Source: Microbacterium oleivorans NBRC 103075
GTDB lineage: Bacteria > Actinomycetota > Actinomycetes > Actinomycetales > Microbacteriaceae
NCBI RefSeq assembly: GCF_001552475.1
Contig: NZ_BCRG01000001.1
Location: 62,001-126,000, forward strand
Reading direction: 5' to 3'
Length of the DNA stretch: 64,000 nucleotides
Shown: one piece after another, positions 32,451 through 41,106 of the stretch
Numbering within the stretch: the stretch's first letter is position 1
Layout: every line of letters begins with the position of its first letter
Made by a program: the position numbers and the translations under genes
Notes under the pieces: generated by a model
The model's database searches: none
What the model was told of the DNA's origin: nothing
The model's input: only the letters and a program-made list of their open reading frames with translations

Positions 32451-34559
32451 ATGACCGACACCGTCGTCCGCTCCTCCACCCCCGCCACCGACAAGCGCAC
32501 GCCCGCAGGCGGTGCTCCTGTCGCGCCCCATTCCGCCGATGAAGCTCACGAGGCCCGCATCGACATCGACGCCGTCGGCGCGATGCTCCGCGGCACGTGG
32601 GGAGAGACCCGCCTCACCGTCCGCGAGCTGATCAAGGACCCCGCGTACTGGCGCATCGACGGGCAGAGTGTCGCCGAGCACCGCGAGCGCGTCATGGGCC
32701 AGGTCCGGCTGCTCGCGAAGAACGGCGGCTCCACTCGCGCCCTGCCCAAGGAGTACGGCGGCGAGGAGGACAACGGCGCGAACCTCGCCGGTTTCGAGGA
32801 GCTCGTCCTCGGCGATCCCAGCATGCAGATCAAGTCCGGCGTGCAGTGGGGTCTGTTCGGCTCCGCCGTCCTGCAGCTCGGCACGAAGGAACACCACGAC
32901 AAGTGGATTCCGGCGATCCGCGACGCCGACCTCCCCGGAGCCTTCGCCATGACCGAGATCGGGCACGGCTCCGATGTCGCGGCCATCGGCACGACGGCGA
33001 CCTACGATCCCGAAGCCGAGGAGTTCGTCATCCACACGCCGTTCCGCGCGGCGTGGAAGGACTACCTCGGCAACGCCGCGAAGCACGGACAGGCGGCGAC
33101 GGTGTTCGCGCAGCTGATCGCGAACGGGGTGAACCACGGGGTGCACTGCTTCTTCGTTCCCATTCGCACGCCCGACGGCGAACTGCTGCCGGGCGTCCAG
33201 AGCGAGGACGACGGGGTCAAGGGCGGCCTCAACGGCATCGACAACGGCCGTCTCGCCTTCGACCACGTCCGCGTACCGCGGACGAACCTTCTGAACCGCT
33301 ACGGCGACGTCGCCGCCGACGGCACGTACTCGAGCCCCATCGAGAGCACGGGCCGGCGCTTCTTCACGATGCTCGGTGCCCTCGTGCAGGGTCGCGTGTC
33401 GCTCGACGGTTCGGCGACGATCGCCTCGTCGCTCGCCCTCCACATCGCGCTCACCTACGCCAACCAGCGGCGTCAGTTCGACTCGGGCGCCGGTACCGAC
33501 GAGGTCACGCTGCTCGACTACGGCAAGCACCAGCGGCGCCTCCTCCCCCTCCTCGCCCAGAACTACGCGCAGTACTTCGCGCACGACGAGCTGCTCCGCA
33601 CCTTCGACGGCGTGTTCAGCGGCAAGACCGACACCTCCGCCGAGCGCGAGAACCTCGAGACGCTTGCCGCGGCGCTCAAGCCCCTCAGCACCTGGAACGC
33701 GCTGAACACGATCCAGGAGGCCCGCGAGGCCTGCGGCGGATCGGGGTTCATGGCCGAGAACCGTCTCGTCGGTCTCCGCTCCGACCTCGACGTCTACGTC
33801 ACCTTCGAGGGCGACAACAACGTCCTCTTGCAGCTCGTCGGCAAGCGACTGCTCGCGGACTTCGCGAAGCAGTTCAAGGGGGCGGATGCCGCGACCCTCG
33901 CCAAGTTCGCCGTCGGCCAGACCGCGGGCAACATCTTTCACGGCGCGGGCCTGCGGAGCCTCGGCCAGACGGTCGCCGACTTCGGTTCGACGGCACGCTC
34001 GGTCGAACTGGGCCTGCGTGCCGAGCAGCAGCACGAGCTGCTCGCGGGTCGCGTCGAGCAGATGGTTTCCGACATTGCGGGGGCGCTGCGCCCGGCATCC
34101 AAGCTGCCCTCCGACCAGGCGGCCGCGCTGTTCAATCAGCACCAGGCCGAGCTCATCGAGGCGGCTCGCGCGCACGGCGAGCTGCTGCAGTGGGAGGCGT
34201 TCTCCGACGCGGTGAAGACGACCGCCGACGACGGCACGCGCCAGGTCCTGACGTGGCTGCGCGACCTCTTCGGTCTCGTGCTCATCGAGAAGCACCTGGC
34301 GTGGCACCTCATCAACGGACGTCTGTCGACTCAGCGCGGGGCGGCGGTGTCGAAATACATCGACCGGCTCTGCGCGCGGCTGCGTCCGCACGCGCAGGAC
34401 CTCGTGGATGCTTTCGGGCTCGCTCCCGAGCACGTCCGCGCACCGATCGCGTCGGGTGTCGAACGCGAGCGGCAGGACGAGGCGCGCGCCTACTACGCAG
34501 ACCTCGCCGCGCGCGGCGAGGCGGCGATCCCGGAGAAGTCGCTCAAGAAGAAGAAGTGA
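32451..34559 (+). CDS. Acyl-CoA dehydrogenase/oxidase family protein
   Basis: The 702-aa flavoenzyme is longer than a standard acyl-CoA dehydrogenase (about 380 aa) and matches acyl-CoA oxidase-like proteins. Visible: GLFGSAVLQLGTKEHHDKW, FAMTEIGHGSDVAAIGTTATYD (oxidase-type M-T-E-x-G-H-G-S), WKDYLGNAAKHGQAATVFAQL, and EACGGSGFMAENRL in the C-terminal helical part, where oxidases place the catalytic Glu. It probably carries out the first oxidation of long- or branched-chain acyl-CoA in beta-oxidation. The GTG directly before ATG 32451 could also start the protein. A basic KSLKKKK tail ends the protein. Confidence 0.9.
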   Translation: MTDTVVRSSTPATDKRTPAGGAPVAPHSADEAHEARIDIDAVGAMLRGTWGETRLTVRELIKDPAYWRIDGQSVAEHRERVMGQVRLLAKNGGSTRALPKEYGGEEDNGANLAGFEELVLGDPSMQIKSGVQWGLFGSAVLQLGTKEHHDKWIPAIRDADLPGAFAMTEIGHGSDVAAIGTTATYDPEAEEFVIHTPFRAAWKDYLGNAAKHGQAATVFAQLIANGVNHGVHCFFVPIRTPDGELLPGVQSEDDGVKGGLNGIDNGRLAFDHVRVPRTNLLNRYGDVAADGTYSSPIESTGRRFFTMLGALVQGRVSLDGSATIASSLALHIALTYANQRRQFDSGAGTDEVTLLDYGKHQRRLLPLLAQNYAQYFAHDELLRTFDGVFSGKTDTSAERENLETLAAALKPLSTWNALNTIQEAREACGGSGFMAENRLVGLRSDLDVYVTFEGDNNVLLQLVGKRLLADFAKQFKGADAATLAKFAVGQTAGNIFHGAGLRSLGQTVADFGSTARSVELGLRAEQQHELLAGRVEQMVSDIAGALRPASKLPSDQAAALFNQHQAELIEAARAHGELLQWEAFSDAVKTTADDGTRQVLTWLRDLFGLVLIEKHLAWHLINGRLSTQRGAAVSKYIDRLCARLRPHAQDLVDAFGLAPEHVRAPIASGVERERQDEARAYYADLAARGEAAIPEKSLKKKK

Positions 34560-34576
34560 ACGTCGGAGGCCGTCGA

Positions 34577-34588
34577 TAGCCTGAACGC
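34577..34588 (+). promoter_or_regulatory. -10 box placed for a leaderless start (tag)
   Basis: TAGCCT (34577-34582) is followed by 6 nt and the GTG of tag at 34589. It lies only 18 bp after the upstream stop codon. Confidence 0.45.
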
Positions 34589-35158
34589 GTGGAACTGCGT
34601 CTCGGGCCCGACGGCCTCCTGCGTTGCGGGTGGGTGGGTGACGACGCCGAGTACCGCCGCTATCACGACGAAGAGTGGGGTCGGCCGCTCCACGGCGACC
34701 GCCCCCTGTTCGAGAAGATGAGCCTCGAGGGGTTCCAGGCCGGGCTGTCGTGGATCACGATCCTCCGCAAGCGGCCACGCTTCCGTGAGGTGTTCGCCGG
34801 GTTCGAGCCCGCGACCGTGGCCGCCTTCGACGACGCGGACGTCGAACGGCTGATGGACGATGCGGGCATCATCCGCAACCGCGCCAAGATTCTCGCGACG
34901 ATCGGCAACGCCCGCCTGGCCACCGAGATGGCTCCCGGCGAGTTGGACGCCTTCATGTGGTCGTTCGCGCCGGCATCCCACCGTCGACCGACATCGTTCG
35001 CGGATGTCCCGGCGACCACCCCTGACTCCGACGCGCTGTCGAAGGGTCTCCGCGCGCGCGGGTTCCGGTTCGTCGGTTCGACGACGATGTACGCCCTCAT
35101 GCAGTCCTCCGGCATGGTCGACGATCACGTCGCCGGGTGCCACCGCGCCGCAGACTGA
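34589..35158 (+). CDS. tag: DNA-3-methyladenine glycosylase I
   Basis: The 189-aa base-excision repair enzyme removes 3-methyladenine. The Tag signature is clear: LRCGWVGDDAEYRRYHDEEWG at the N-terminus (Cys and Trp of the zinc snap and active site), LFEKMSLEGFQAGLSWITILRKR with the catalytic Glu, helix-hairpin-helix around AGIIRNRAKI, and the C-terminal YALMQSSGMVDDHVAGCHR, where His and Cys complete the zinc site. GTG 34589 follows a leaderless-type promoter. Standalone gene. Confidence 0.95.
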   Translation: MELRLGPDGLLRCGWVGDDAEYRRYHDEEWGRPLHGDRPLFEKMSLEGFQAGLSWITILRKRPRFREVFAGFEPATVAAFDDADVERLMDDAGIIRNRAKILATIGNARLATEMAPGELDAFMWSFAPASHRRPTSFADVPATTPDSDALSKGLRARGFRFVGSTTMYALMQSSGMVDDHVAGCHRAAD

Positions 35159-35172
35159 CCGCGCCCCTGAAG

Positions 35173-35188
35173 TGGGGAGGAGTCCCCA
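35173..35188. promoter_or_regulatory. 16-bp palindrome upstream of the WXG/lipase cassette
   Basis: TGGGGAGGAGTCCCCA has perfect TGGGGA/TCCCCA arms. It matches the site at 41058-41073 at 14 of 16 positions. It lies 23 bp before a TAGCGT -10 box, so its centre is near -44 from the predicted transcription start, an activator-type location. Confidence 0.6.
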
Positions 35189-35211
35189 TGGGCAGCTCGG
35201 TGCCCGATCGG

Positions 35212-35217
35212 TAGCGT
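35212..35217 (+). promoter_or_regulatory. -10 box of the WXG/lipase cassette
   Basis: TAGCGT matches TAnnnT. The predicted start of transcription is near 35224, leaving a leader of about 15 nt with a GGGGG ribosome site before ATG 35239. Confidence 0.4.
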
Positions 35218-35238
35218 CGATGCCGATCGGGGGTGACG

Positions 35239-35514
35239 ATGAGCGACGTGCAGCTGGACCTGGCGGAGTTGGCCGCAGCCAGGGACCGGGCGATCGGCGC
35301 ATACGACACCTTCTCGTCGGCGGACACGGTGAGCGGGGACCTCGCCGACCTCACCGGCGAGGCGCGGCTGGCGGGCAAAGTCCGAGACTTCGCGGCGAAC
35401 TGGGACTACAACCGTGGAAAGCTCGAAGACCAGCTCGTCACCGTACGCGATCTGCTCACGGCGATCGTCGACTCCTTCACGGAGCTCGACGCTGAGGGGG
35501 GACGCCAGCCGTGA
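35239..35514 (+). CDS. WXG100-like small helical protein
   Basis: The 91-aa protein is predicted to be nearly all alpha-helical with a turn in the middle, where WDYNRGKLEDQL sits (residues about 53-64). This fits the helix-turn-helix hairpin of ESAT-6/WXG100 proteins, although the canonical W-x-G is not exact (W-D-Y). Length is typical (80-100 aa). The gene directly downstream overlaps its stop by 4 nt, and the two products may form a heterodimer for export by a type VII system. ATG 35239 has GGGGG 7 nt upstream. The family assignment is from shape and context. Confidence 0.55.
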   Translation: MSDVQLDLAELAAARDRAIGAYDTFSSADTVSGDLADLTGEARLAGKVRDFAANWDYNRGKLEDQLVTVRDLLTAIVDSFTELDAEGGRQP

Positions 35515-37094
35515 GCGCGTTGTCCGTTGAGTTCGAGGACCTCTTCGACGGTCGTCCAGATGACCTCGAGAGCCGGGCTCGGGATCTGGGGCGCACGGCC
35601 GAGGCGATCGCTTCGGCTGCCCTTGCTCTCCGGAACCTCGTCCAGCAGCAGCACAGTCTGTCGACGGATGCCGCGGGCACAGCCTCGAGCGAGGCCGCCG
35701 CGGGACTGCAACGCGCGCAGGATCGATATCAGGGGACATCGACTGCGCTCGTGACGTATGCCGTGGAGTTGGGGGACATCCAGCGCGAGGCCCGCGCCGC
35801 CATCGAGGAGGGCGACGCGCACCTCAGCCAGATCCCGTTGCAGGAGGCGGAGATCCACGACCTCGAGAACGCGCTCACGCTCGCGGTCGCGAAGGGCGAG
35901 TCGACGAGCACGATCGAGGACCGCCTGGGGGAGGCGCGCTCCGCTCTCAGCGCGGCGATGGCGGCAGCGGAGGACGCGCGGCAGACCCTGACCTCGGCGC
36001 GACGGCGGCTATGGGACGCCGCCGACCGCGCCGGAGACCAGATATCCACCGCGATCGAGGAGGGTGCCGACTCGTTCGGGGACAACTGGAACCAGTTCTG
36101 GGAGGGCGTCGGCGAGGTGTTCGCGATCGTCGCGGACTGGGCCGAAGGTGTCCTCGCGGCGATCGTGTTCGAGTTGGCGGAGATGGTCAGCGCCCTCGTT
36201 TCCGCCGCCGTCGTCGCGGTCATGATCCTCGTCGGCGTGGTGGCGCTCGGCTTCGTCTACCTGACGCTGGGCGGCGCGGGTCTGCTCCTGCTCATCGCTC
36301 TCGTCTCGGCATCCCTCATGACGATGGCGATCCGCGAGTTGATGGCGCCGCCCGTCGTGCAGCGCACCGACCGCTTCGAGGTGTCGGACGACCTCGAACC
36401 CCGCGACTACCGCGACCTGTTCGGCGAGCTCGCCGCGCAGGACGGTGCGGGCGGCGAGGACTACACCGAGATCCGGGTCGTCGCTGTGCGGGACGCGTCC
36501 GGCGAGATCGTCGCCTGGCGTGTCCAGCTGCCGAGCACGCAGCAGTGGTCGCCCTCCAACACCGATGGACCGCTCAACGACCTGCGTACCGACGTCATGC
36601 TGTCGATGTTCCCCGAGCTGCAGACGCAGTACGAGCAGGCCGCGTGGCAGGCGATGACGGATGCCGGTGTCTTCGACAGCGACGCACCGATCATGTTCAC
36701 GGGGTGGTCGCTGGGCGGCATGATGGCAGGCGAGATGGCGACGGATTCGCGCGTGTCCGACCGTGTCGAGTCCGTCGTGACGGCGGGTTCGGCGATCGAC
36801 AAGCACTACAGTGACATGCCTCCCGACGTCCGCGTGACGCAGTTCAACAACGGCATCGATCCGGTCCACACGCTGGAGTTCTTCGGCCTCGGCATCGACG
36901 ACTACCTCCGGCTGGACCAGGACTGGCAGACGTACCGGCCCCTCAGCTGGCCGATGCACGATGCCACGATGTACGGCGACGCCGCCGAGCGGTATCTCCC
37001 CGAACCGCGGCCCGGGGACGACATCTTCTTCGCGGGTGAGGGAGACTCGGGCAGCGAAGAGGTCTACGTCGCCGAGTACACCCGAGGATCGTGA
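35511..37094 (+). CDS. Putative type VII effector: helical N-terminus, membrane segment, lipase-like hydrolase
   Basis: The 527-aa protein has three parts. Residues 1-200 are helical and Ala/Glu-rich with coiled-coil character (two helical stretches at about 1-90 and 95-180), like WXG/LXG targeting regions. Residues about 200-280 hold two to three hydrophobic helices. Residues 290-527 form an alpha/beta hydrolase: nucleophile Ser400 in GWSLGG, a likely Asp450 in NNGIDPVHTL and His483 in WPMHDATMYGD, the order and spacing of class 3-type lipases. The GTG overlaps the WXG-like stop. A lipoprotein and a soluble protein follow. A secreted phospholipase or lipase toxin is the favoured guess; a surface lipid-remodelling enzyme is the alternative. 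Confidence 0.65.
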   Translation: MSALSVEFEDLFDGRPDDLESRARDLGRTAEAIASAALALRNLVQQQHSLSTDAAGTASSEAAAGLQRAQDRYQGTSTALVTYAVELGDIQREARAAIEEGDAHLSQIPLQEAEIHDLENALTLAVAKGESTSTIEDRLGEARSALSAAMAAAEDARQTLTSARRRLWDAADRAGDQISTAIEEGADSFGDNWNQFWEGVGEVFAIVADWAEGVLAAIVFELAEMVSALVSAAVVAVMILVGVVALGFVYLTLGGAGLLLLIALVSASLMTMAIRELMAPPVVQRTDRFEVSDDLEPRDYRDLFGELAAQDGAGGEDYTEIRVVAVRDASGEIVAWRVQLPSTQQWSPSNTDGPLNDLRTDVMLSMFPELQTQYEQAAWQAMTDAGVFDSDAPIMFTGWSLGGMMAGEMATDSRVSDRVESVVTAGSAIDKHYSDMPPDVRVTQFNNGIDPVHTLEFFGLGIDDYLRLDQDWQTYRPLSWPMHDATMYGDAAERYLPEPRPGDDIFFAGEGDSGSEEVYVAEYTRGS

Positions 37095-37101
37095 GGATCG
37101 C

Positions 37102-37587
37102 ATGACCCGTCAGCGCCGTTCCCTGACCATGTTCGCCCTCGCGGCGATCACGGTCTGCGCCGGAACGCTCGGCCTCTCCGGATGCGCCGCTGCCGCAGAT
37201 CCCGACATTGCCGGACTCGAGAACGAGCTCTCGTCGGTCGAGGGCGTCAACGGCGCGTTCGTGTGGACGACGCATCCCAACGCGCCGTGGGTGACGCGGG
37301 TGCAGGTGATGCTGTTCCTCGACGACCCGTCGGATGCCGGCGTGGTCGACGCCGTGCGCGCCGCCGCCCCCGTCCTGTCGGCCGATGACGCCGTGGCAGA
37401 CGCCGACGCGGTGGGCCTCACCTTCATCGACGGGCAGCGACGCGACTACACCGCCCGCGGGGAGGCGAACCGCGACGTCATCGGGCTCGCGCCCGAGATC
37501 GCGACGACGCTCGGGGTGACCGATGCCGGCAAGCGGCAATTGCTCGTCTCACCGGACGAACTGCGAGCGCTCGCCGGGGCGGAGTGA
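37102..37587 (+). CDS. Lipoprotein of the WXG/lipase cassette
   Basis: The 161-aa protein has a lipoprotein signal peptide: MTRQRRSLTMFALAAITVC..., lipobox LSGC with Cys30. The mature part is small and acidic with no recognised domain; it looks like an alpha/beta fold (GAFVWTTHPNAPWVTRVQVML, ADAVGLTFIDGQRRDYT). It starts 7 nt after the lipase gene. In type VII and type VI lipase-toxin loci the immunity protein is often a membrane-anchored lipoprotein, so protection of the producer from the hydrolase is a plausible role. There is no direct evidence for that. Confidence 0.7.
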   Translation: MTRQRRSLTMFALAAITVCAGTLGLSGCAAAADPDIAGLENELSSVEGVNGAFVWTTHPNAPWVTRVQVMLFLDDPSDAGVVDAVRAAAPVLSADDAVADADAVGLTFIDGQRRDYTARGEANRDVIGLAPEIATTLGVTDAGKRQLLVSPDELRALAGAE

Positions 37588-38234
37588 GCGTGACCTCACG
37601 GCTCGCCTTCGCTCTGCCGGGCACGTGGCTCGCGATCGATCCGCGAGATGAAGAGGCATCCTTCGACCGGGTGGACGCCGCGGTCCGCGACATCGTGGGA
37701 GCGGCCGACGACGCTGCCACGGCCCGACGGCGGCTGCGCGATCAACTCCGGACCGTTGTCGAGGCGGCCCGGACGTCGGGGGCGCAGGGTGTCTTCCTGT
37801 GCCTCGAGGTCGCGCCCGGAGTGCGGTTGCCCGCGACGCTCACGGTGCACGCGCCCTCGGCGATGTCGATGACCCCCACCGTCGGCACCGCGTCGGCCGC
37901 CGTACTCGACACCCTTCATCGCAGTCTTCAGACGCTGGAGGTGGCGGGGATCGATACCGCCGTTCGCGTGCCGGCGCCCGACGGGGGAGCGCTGCGCATC
38001 CACCGCCGCATCGCCGAGACGGCCGAGGTGACCCCCGCCGAGGCGCCACCCGTGAGGACGCCGGTGCAGCGGCTGGAGGCTGACTACTGGTTCGCCGTTC
38101 CGGACTCCAAGCGCGTCGTGCTCGCCAGTTTCGCGACGCCGCTCGGTCATCTGCACGACGCCATGCTGAACCTCTTCGACTCGATCGCTGCGGCGGCGAG
38201 GTTCGAGTCCGCCGCACCCAGCCTTGCCCCGTGA
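37584..38234 (+). CDS. Hypothetical protein of the WXG/lipase cassette (possible Mog1/LpqN-like fold)
   Basis: The 216-aa soluble protein lacks a signal peptide. It starts FALPGTWLAIDPRDEEASF, which resembles the LpqN/Mog1-type opening (P-x-x-W-x-x-[IV]-D/P), and ends YWFAVPDSKRVVLASFATPLG with a final helix HDAMLNLFDSIAAAARF. The middle includes GVFLCLEVAPGVRLPATLTV. This pattern of a central sheet and closing helix is seen in type VII-associated chaperone-like or LpqN-like proteins, but similarity is weak. The GTG overlaps the lipoprotein stop, so it is the fourth member of the coupled cassette. A GTG 6 nt later is an alternative. Confidence 0.6.
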   Translation: MSVTSRLAFALPGTWLAIDPRDEEASFDRVDAAVRDIVGAADDAATARRRLRDQLRTVVEAARTSGAQGVFLCLEVAPGVRLPATLTVHAPSAMSMTPTVGTASAAVLDTLHRSLQTLEVAGIDTAVRVPAPDGGALRIHRRIAETAEVTPAEAPPVRTPVQRLEADYWFAVPDSKRVVLASFATPLGHLHDAMLNLFDSIAAAARFESAAPSLAP

Positions 38235-38279
38235 GGTCTGCTCCCGGGATCATGTGGTGACGGCGATCGGGAGGCGGAC

Positions 38280-38720
38280 ATGACAGGTTACGAGATCACC
38301 GAGATCGGCGGGCTCGACCAGTGGCGCGACCACTTCGGCGGGTTCGCGCCCGCACGCTCCCGTGACGGGAGGCGCGTCGTCGATCACGAGCTCGCGATGC
38401 AGTTCATCGGGCTGACGGCCAACGCGCTCGAGCCGGGGGAGCAGGCCGGCTACTGGCACACCCACTCCGAGGTCGAGGAGCTCTACGTCTTCCTCGAAGG
38501 GCGAGGTCAGATGGGACTCGACGACGACCTCGTCGACGTCGGTCCGGGCTCGGTCGTCCGCGTCGGCCAGGGCGTGTGGCGCACGTGGCGGGCGCATCCC
38601 GAAAGCCCGGGCGAGCTCCGGTGGCTCTGCATCCGCGCGGGCGGGGAGGAGCTTCCCCACCTGCCGTCCGACTCCTCGCGTGCTGAGCGGCCGATGCCCT
38701 GGCCCACTCCGGAAGCCTGA
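38280..38720 (+). CDS. Cupin domain protein
   Basis: The 146-aa single-cupin protein. The metal-binding motif is GYWHTHSEVEELYVFLEGRG (H-x-H-x4-E-x6-G), and the second motif is GPGSVVRVGQGVWRTWRAHP, where the last His completes the site. No other domain is present. The start is ATG 38280 with GGGAGG 6 nt upstream. It precedes the UvrA-like gene by 3 nt, so the two are co-transcribed. The function is unknown; single cupins of this type can be isomerases, dioxygenases or small sensors. Confidence 0.85.
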   Translation: MTGYEITEIGGLDQWRDHFGGFAPARSRDGRRVVDHELAMQFIGLTANALEPGEQAGYWHTHSEVEELYVFLEGRGQMGLDDDLVDVGPGSVVRVGQGVWRTWRAHPESPGELRWLCIRAGGEELPHLPSDSSRAERPMPWPTPEA

Positions 38721-38723
38721 GCC

Positions 38724-41021
38724 GTGGCATCCGATTCGCACGTCGCCGACGCGCACGACGTCATCCGCGTCCTCGGGGCTCGGGAGAACAACCTCAAGAA
38801 CCTCGATGTCGAGATCCCCAAGCGCCGCCTGACCGTCTTCACCGGTGTGAGCGGGTCGGGCAAGTCCTCGCTCGTCTTCGGCACGATCGCGGTCGAGTCG
38901 CAGCGGCTCATCAACGAGACGTATCCGACGTTCGTGCAGCAGTTCATGGGTCAGTTGAGCCGTCCTGACGTCGATGGCCTCGAGAACATCAGCCCGGCGA
39001 TCATCGTCGACCAGGAGCGGATGGGCGCGAACGCGCGCTCCACCGTCGGCACCGTGACCGACGCGTACGCGATGCTCCGCCTGTTGTTCAGTCGTCTCGG
39101 GCAGCCGCACGTCGGGTCCCCGCAAGCGTTCTCGTTCAACATCCCGTCCGCGCCGGGTGCGGACACCGTGACCGGCGGCATGTGCGCGCGGTGCGAGGGG
39201 CTCGGCGAGGTCAGCGACGTCGACCTCGATGAGCTGTTCGACCGGTCGAAGTCGCTGTCGGAGGGCGCCATCACGGTGCCTGGATATACCGTCGACGGCT
39301 GGATGGTGCGCATCTTCACCGAATCCGGCTTCCTGGATGCCGCGAAGCCGATCGCCGACTACTCCGACCAGGAGCGCGCGGACTTCCTCTACAAGGAGCC
39401 CACCAAGGTGAAGCTCCAGAACATGAACATGACCTACGAAGGTCTCGTTCCGAAGATCACGAAGTCGTTCCTGCAGAAGGACCGCGAGGCGCTGCAGCCC
39501 CACATCCGTGCCTTCGTCGACCGTGCGGTGAAGTTCCTGCCCTGCTCGGAGTGCGGAGGCAGCCGCCTGAACGAGGGCGCCCGTTCTTCGAAGATCGGCG
39601 GCGTCGACATCGCAGAGGTGTCGGCGATGCAGATCACCGACCTCGCCTCGTGGCTCGATACGGTCGACCCCACGGCCATCGGCCCGCTGCTGTCCTCGCT
39701 CAAGAAGGTCATCGCCTCGTTCATCGACATCGGGCTCGGCTACCTGTCGCTCGATCGCTCCTCCGGCACGCTCTCGGGCGGCGAGGCGCAGCGGACGAAG
39801 ATGATCCGCCACCTCGGCTCGGCTCTCACCGACGTGACCTACGTGTTCGACGAGCCGACGGCGGGCCTCCACCCGCACGACATCCAGCGGATGAACGAGC
39901 TCCTCCTGCTGCTTCGCGACAAGGGCAACACGGTGCTCGTCGTCGAGCACAAGCCCGAGGTGATCGCGATCGCCGACCACGTGGTCGACCTGGGGCCGCG
40001 TGCCGGCTCGCGGGGCGGCGAGATCATGTACGAGGGAGATGTCGCGGGCCTCCGCTCCTCCGACACCCTCACCGGGCGTCACCTCGATCACCGCGCGGCA
40101 CTCAAGCCCACCTCCCGGCCCGCGATCGGAGCGTTGCAGATCCGCGGCGCGACGCAGCACAACCTCGTCGGTGTCGACGTCGACATCCCGCTCGGCGTCC
40201 TGACGGTGGTCACGGGCGTGGCCGGCTCGGGCAAGTCCTCGCTCATCCACGGGAACGTCCCGGCCTTCGACGACGTCGTGGTCGTCGACCAGTCGCCCAT
40301 CAAGGGGTCCCGCCGCTCGAGCCCCGCGACGTACACGGGAGTGCTCGATGCGATCCGCACCGCCTTCGCCAAGGCCAACGGCGTGAAGGCGTCGCTGTTC
40401 AGCGCGAACTCCGAGGGCGCGTGTCCGGCGTGCAAAGGGCTCGGCGTCATCATCACGAACCTCGGTTTCACGCAGAGTGTCGAGACCCGGTGCGAGGTGT
40501 GTGAAGGGTCCGGGTTCAGCAACGCCGTGCTCGGTTATACCCTCGACGGCAAGAACATCGCCGAGGTCCTCGCGATGTCGGCCGAAGAAGCGCACGGCTT
40601 CACGACGGGTCCGGCGAAGACGACGCTCGCCCGCATGATCGATGTGGGCCTCGGCTACATCACGCTCGGGCAGGCGCTCAACACGCTCTCCGGTGGCGAG
40701 CGGCAACGGTTGAAGCTGGCGATCGCGATGGCGAAGAAGGGCGCGATCTACGTCCTCGACGAGCCGACGACGGGGCTGCATCTCGCCGACGTCGACAACC
40801 TCCTGGCTCTCCTGGACCGCTTGGTGGATGCGGGCAACTCCGTGATCGTCATCGAGCACCACCAGGCGGTCATGGCCCACGCCGACCATCTCATCGACCT
40901 GGGCCCCGGGGCGGGTCGCGACGGCGGCCGCATCGTCTTCGAGGGGACGCCGGCGGAGCTGGTCGCGGCGCGCGGCACGCTGACGGGGGCGCACCTCGCG
41001 CGATACGTCGGTGCGGTCTGA
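38724..41021 (+). CDS. UvrA-like ABC ATPase (UvrA2/DrrC class)
   Basis: The 765-aa tandem ABC ATPase is related to UvrA but about 180 residues shorter. Two Walker A motifs (TGVSGSGKSSL; TGVAGSGKSSL), two signatures (LSGGEAQR; LSGGERQR), two Walker B (VFDEPTAGL; VLDEPTTGL) and zinc modules (CARCEGLG; CSECGGSRL; CPACKGLG...CEVCEGSGF) are visible. The UvrB-binding insertion of true UvrA seems absent. Such proteins give resistance to DNA-intercalating antibiotics (DrrC of Streptomyces peucetius) or act as accessory UvrA2. GTG 38724 follows the cupin stop by 3 nt. The main uvrA is presumably elsewhere. Confidence 0.9.
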   Translation: MASDSHVADAHDVIRVLGARENNLKNLDVEIPKRRLTVFTGVSGSGKSSLVFGTIAVESQRLINETYPTFVQQFMGQLSRPDVDGLENISPAIIVDQERMGANARSTVGTVTDAYAMLRLLFSRLGQPHVGSPQAFSFNIPSAPGADTVTGGMCARCEGLGEVSDVDLDELFDRSKSLSEGAITVPGYTVDGWMVRIFTESGFLDAAKPIADYSDQERADFLYKEPTKVKLQNMNMTYEGLVPKITKSFLQKDREALQPHIRAFVDRAVKFLPCSECGGSRLNEGARSSKIGGVDIAEVSAMQITDLASWLDTVDPTAIGPLLSSLKKVIASFIDIGLGYLSLDRSSGTLSGGEAQRTKMIRHLGSALTDVTYVFDEPTAGLHPHDIQRMNELLLLLRDKGNTVLVVEHKPEVIAIADHVVDLGPRAGSRGGEIMYEGDVAGLRSSDTLTGRHLDHRAALKPTSRPAIGALQIRGATQHNLVGVDVDIPLGVLTVVTGVAGSGKSSLIHGNVPAFDDVVVVDQSPIKGSRRSSPATYTGVLDAIRTAFAKANGVKASLFSANSEGACPACKGLGVIITNLGFTQSVETRCEVCEGSGFSNAVLGYTLDGKNIAEVLAMSAEEAHGFTTGPAKTTLARMIDVGLGYITLGQALNTLSGGERQRLKLAIAMAKKGAIYVLDEPTTGLHLADVDNLLALLDRLVDAGNSVIVIEHHQAVMAHADHLIDLGPGAGRDGGRIVFEGTPAELVAARGTLTGAHLARYVGAV

Positions 41022-41057
41022 TCGGGCGCCGATCGGGGCCGAACGCAAGAGCATAGA

Positions 41058-41073
41058 TGGGGAGAACTCCCCA
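41058..41073. promoter_or_regulatory. 16-bp palindrome upstream of the Ig-like/MoxR operon
   Basis: TGGGGAGAACTCCCCA is a perfect palindrome with 7-bp arms around AA. It shares 14 of 16 bases with the site at 35173-35188. It is 33 bp before the -10 box, centre near -53; this is 10 bp (one helix turn) farther than at the other site. Confidence 0.65.
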
Positions 41074-41106
41074 CGTCACGCGCTCGCCGGAAATTCATCG
41101 CTCGCT

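Noticed and set aside
35239..35514. Calling the small helical protein a true EsxA/EsxB.
   Set aside because: The W-x-G motif is not exact and no EccC/EssC-type secretion gene is in the window, so only WXG-like is claimed.
38250..41054. A 934-codon open frame opposite the cupin and UvrA-like genes.
   Set aside because: No motif, and both plus-strand genes are well supported by conserved motifs.
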